Positions 59,530-64,000 of a DNA stretch of 64,000 nucleotides are shown piece by piece. The stretch is from Oscarella lobularis. Lineage: Eukaryota > Porifera > Homoscleromorpha > Homosclerophorida > Oscarellidae. Positions within the stretch are counted from its first letter, which is position 1. Each line of letters begins with the position of its first letter. The notes below the pieces were generated by a model, which was not told the origin of the DNA, ran no database searches, and worked only from the letters and a program-made list of their open reading frames with translations. The DNA is taken from assembly GCF_947507565.1 (NCBI RefSeq), contig NC_089186.1:1612001-1676000 (forward strand), read 5' to 3'. Made by a program: the position numbers and the translations under genes.

Positions 59530-60865
59530 ATGAGTACACCAATTGGCTGCTATTTTTGTTCCATGATGTCATTCGTAGCCGATTGCACCACCGCAGTAGA
59601 AATGACGCAAGTGTTCGCTTTGCAGCCCATTTCTTCTTCATCGATCGAGAAGCAAGGCGCAGCCGAACGACTGCGTCGCGGGCAAGTGGAATCGGGGTCT
59701 GTTCCACTAGCGCGAATAGAAGAACCGTTGTCGCTTCGCCGCCATCATTCAGGAAACGCAGCTCTTCGCTCCGATAGCATATCTCGACTCATGGAACCTT
59801 GGAAGTCCTTCGATGACGACGTCAGCCTTTTCGGCTTCACCGACTCGACTATTTTCGCCGGACCTGGATCCGAATGGGACTCGGTCCCAGCCGGAGACAT
59901 CGGGCAGTGTCTTTGACAAAGGTGGGGTGCGGAGACCTTAGAACAATAGGCCAGTTCACGCGAGAGAGGTTCCCCAGCAACATATGCGTACAGACATCAT
60001 ATATTATGCAGTGTATGAAACAGCAGATCTAAAAAATAATTAGTTGATAGATAGATAGATAGATAACGAAACGAAACGTTCTGTGCAGTACTCACCTAGA
60101 CAGATCTTCTGTGAAACTGAAACGTGACCCCCGCACACAAAGTCCATATCATATATGAGTACATATGTATCTGTCAGAGTGCACATAGAGTCTCCCTTCT
60201 AATAGTTCTATTTTCTTTCAGGTTCCACCGATGCTGCTGCAGTAATTGGGCGCAAGAGCGAAACTGCTGCTGCTTCGGTGGAGAATGAACCTCTTGCACT
60301 GCCCGATGACTTCGACCTGCTGGACTGGTTAGCCGCCGCTCAGCAGCCAACAATAACAACAAGCGACCCAGACCCCCAATCAAGAACAATCTCATCACTG
60401 ACCAATTCGTCCGCGTCCACGTCTCTCCTAAACAATCTACTCTGGACCGACAACGACGAGGAAGAATTGGAGACGATCGAATCGGGAGTAAGTGGCTTGG
60501 AATCGGCGTTGCCGCCAGTGACGCCGATTGCCGAGTCGGTTAGCCCGATTCAGTTTTACGATATCGAAGAATTTTTGAACGTGAGCGACGAGAAGCGTTC
60601 CGCGACGGCGACGACGTCGGCGGCGAAACGGCCGCGTTTGGACGCGTCTCAACGCGCCGCGAATCGTTCGGACAGACGACAGAAGAATAATGCCGCGTCG
60701 AAACGATCGCGGGAAATTCGAAAAGGAAAGCAAGCGCAGATGGCCGACACGGCGAAGGCGCTCGAGCGAGACAATGCCGCGCTGCGACTGAAAGTCGAGG
60801 AATTGGAGAAGGAATGTCGGGAGATGAAAGATAAGCTCGTACAAAAATTGGCAGCGCCGAACTAA
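59530..60865 (+). CDS. bZIP transcription factor (NFIL3/PAR or ATF4-like)
   Basis: Exons 59530-59908 and 60222-60865. The first in-frame ATG is 59530 (MSTPIGCYF); ATG 59602 (MTQVFALQPI) is an alternative giving 316 residues. The N-terminal half is acidic and Ser-rich with possible activation segments (LALPDDFDLLDWLAAAQQP, NNLLWTDNDEEELETIES). The C terminus is a bZIP: basic region RSDRRQKNNAASKRSREIRK, then a zipper with ALERDNAALRLKVEELEKEC. The KNNxAxKRSRE core resembles the NFIL3/PAR group; the acidic front and upstream mini-frame recall ATF4. The upstream mini-frame ATG TCA TGA (59525-59533) overlaps the first ATG. Confidence 0.78.
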
Positions 60866-61189
60866 AACTAGACAGTTCTCGTCCATTCCGTTTTGTCTCT
60901 TTTATTATTTGCTTGTGATAACGCTTTTCTCCAGGCGTTTGTATCTAGCCGCCAACGGCGTGTATATCTAGAAATGAAATGTTGTATTTAATTTACTATC
61001 CGTGCCCGCGTTTCTTTTCCTCGTCTACTCAGGTAATTAATTATTAGGAGAATTCACATCTGATCGACGGGGTTTGGGAGTAGATACCGCTATGGGAACG
61101 CGTGCTTTGGCTTTCATCCCTCTCTACACGTCTCTAGATGAGCTTATTTGTACCGGCCTAACCCACAATTTTCTGACCCCCTCTTGGCC
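60866..61189. other. Intergenic between bZIP gene and U12 gene
   Basis: About 320 bp holding the bZIP 3' UTR and the upstream region of the U12 snRNA gene. A proximal sequence element may exist but I cannot recognise one for this lineage. Confidence 0.4.
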
Positions 61190-61198
61190 TATATAAAA
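61190..61198 (+). promoter_or_regulatory. TATA-like element upstream of the U12 gene
   Basis: TATATAAAA lies 26-34 bp upstream of the U12 5' end, the usual distance for a TATA box. Animal Pol II snRNA genes often lack one, so its use is uncertain. Confidence 0.4.
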
Positions 61199-61223
61199 AG
61201 TGAAATGATTTCTGGGCCTCTTT

Positions 61224-61225
61224 AT

Positions 61226-61256
<31 letters not shown>

Positions 61257-61378
61257 ACCCTGGTAACGCGGGGTTCTCATGACCCTGTTCATGGATGAAT
61301 TTTTGACGGGTTACAGGTCGTCCTTGGGTCGGCCCGCGCTACTTTCGCGGGCTGCCCTCTGTGCGATCTCCGCACCCC
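61224..61378 (+). ncRNA. RNU12: U12 snRNA (minor spliceosome)
   Basis: The 5' end reads ATGCCTTAAACTAATGAGTA, then AGGAAAATAACGA; human U12 has TGCCTTAAACTTATGAGTA followed by the same AGGAAAATAACGA. The GTAAGGA segment that pairs with the U12-type branch site (TCCTTAAC) is intact. The middle stem-loops follow, then GAATTTTTGACGGG with the Sm site AATTTTTGA as in human. The 3' stem-loops (GGTCGTCCTTGGGTCGGCC; CCCGCGCTACTTTCGCGGG; GTGCGATCTCCGCAC) correspond to human GGTCGCCCTCAAGGTGACC, CCGCCTACTTTGCGGG and GTTGCGATCTGCC. Length about 155 nt against about 150 in human. The end is set from the last stem and could be off by a few bases. Confidence 0.93.
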
Positions 61379-61420
61379 CATTATTTTCGTAACCAAAAGA
61401 AAGGGAGAGGTGTGAGTGAT

Positions 61421-63880
<2,460 letters not shown>

Positions 63881-64000
63881 GAGCCTGATAGAGTCGATAG
63901 CAACTGAAAGCTACTTAATTGTTATTGTTACTCAACGATTACGGCACTATTGATTTTTGTGTAAAGTCGAAAATCAAATTATGTCGTGCGGCATAAAGAC
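63881..64000. other. Upstream region of XYLB at the window edge
   Basis: 120 bp, AT-rich, with no feature recognised. Confidence 0.3.

Overview
The window is nuclear DNA of a compact, intron-rich animal genome. Most introns are 40-100 bp, many genes are 50-300 bp apart, and neighbours are often head-to-head. The genes are animal ones: TRAF with RING and MATH domains, ABI, RUNDC3, a tau/MAP2-type microtubule-binding repeat protein, a BAX/BAK-like BCL-2 protein, a CRADD-like CARD-Death adaptor, galectin and IFT-dynein intermediate chain. Gene content, compactness and single-exon paralogues point to an early-branching animal, most likely a sponge (a homoscleromorph such as Oscarella would fit). 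That is inference; no species marker is present.

Layout. 1-5.1 kb: partial PDH/BCKDH kinase, then an ankyrin-Roc-COR-Death protein, both minus. 5.3-10.3 kb: a CSPP1-like protein and a 12-repeat beta-propeller protein, both minus, with a broken inverted piece of the propeller gene beside it. 10.8-13.9 kb: RUNDC3 and a short TRAF (plus). 14.2-18.5 kb: DYNC2I1/WDR60 (minus). 18.7-20.1 kb: tRNA-Ala(CGC) and a tau-like gene. 20.4-29.7 kb: an unknown two-TM protein, a small TATA-driven ORF, a C7orf31-type protein, a BAK-like protein, a papain-family protease, an RG-rich protein and ARMH1. 29.8-37.7 kb: four intronless SLC18B1-like MFS genes as a converging pair of pairs, flanking an unknown gene and the CRADD-like gene. 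37.8-48 kb: type II thioesterase (OLAH), GTPBP4/NOG1, a galectin-beta-trefoil fusion, ABI and a sialate O-acetylesterase. 48-55 kb: a multipass Cys-rich receptor-like gene whose first intron is a 3.25-kb minisatellite, and a secreted basic protein. 55.7-64 kb: CCT5, a secreted kelch protein, a bZIP factor, the U12 snRNA gene and xylulokinase (partial only in its 5' surroundings).

Themes. Death/immune signalling parts recur (Roc-COR-Death, TRAF, BAK-like, CRADD-like, a kappaB-like site). Cilium/centrosome genes also recur (CSPP1-like, WDR60, C7orf31-like, ARMH1). Three introns appear to be GC-AG. No virus-derived element, CRISPR array or DNA transposon was recognised. Exon coordinates were assigned by reading splice consensus and reading-frame phase by eye; for RUNDC3, tau-like, CCT5, TRAF, OLAH, ABI, kelch, BAK-like, galectin-trefoil, CRADD-like and the two-TM gene the exon lengths sum to a multiple of three.
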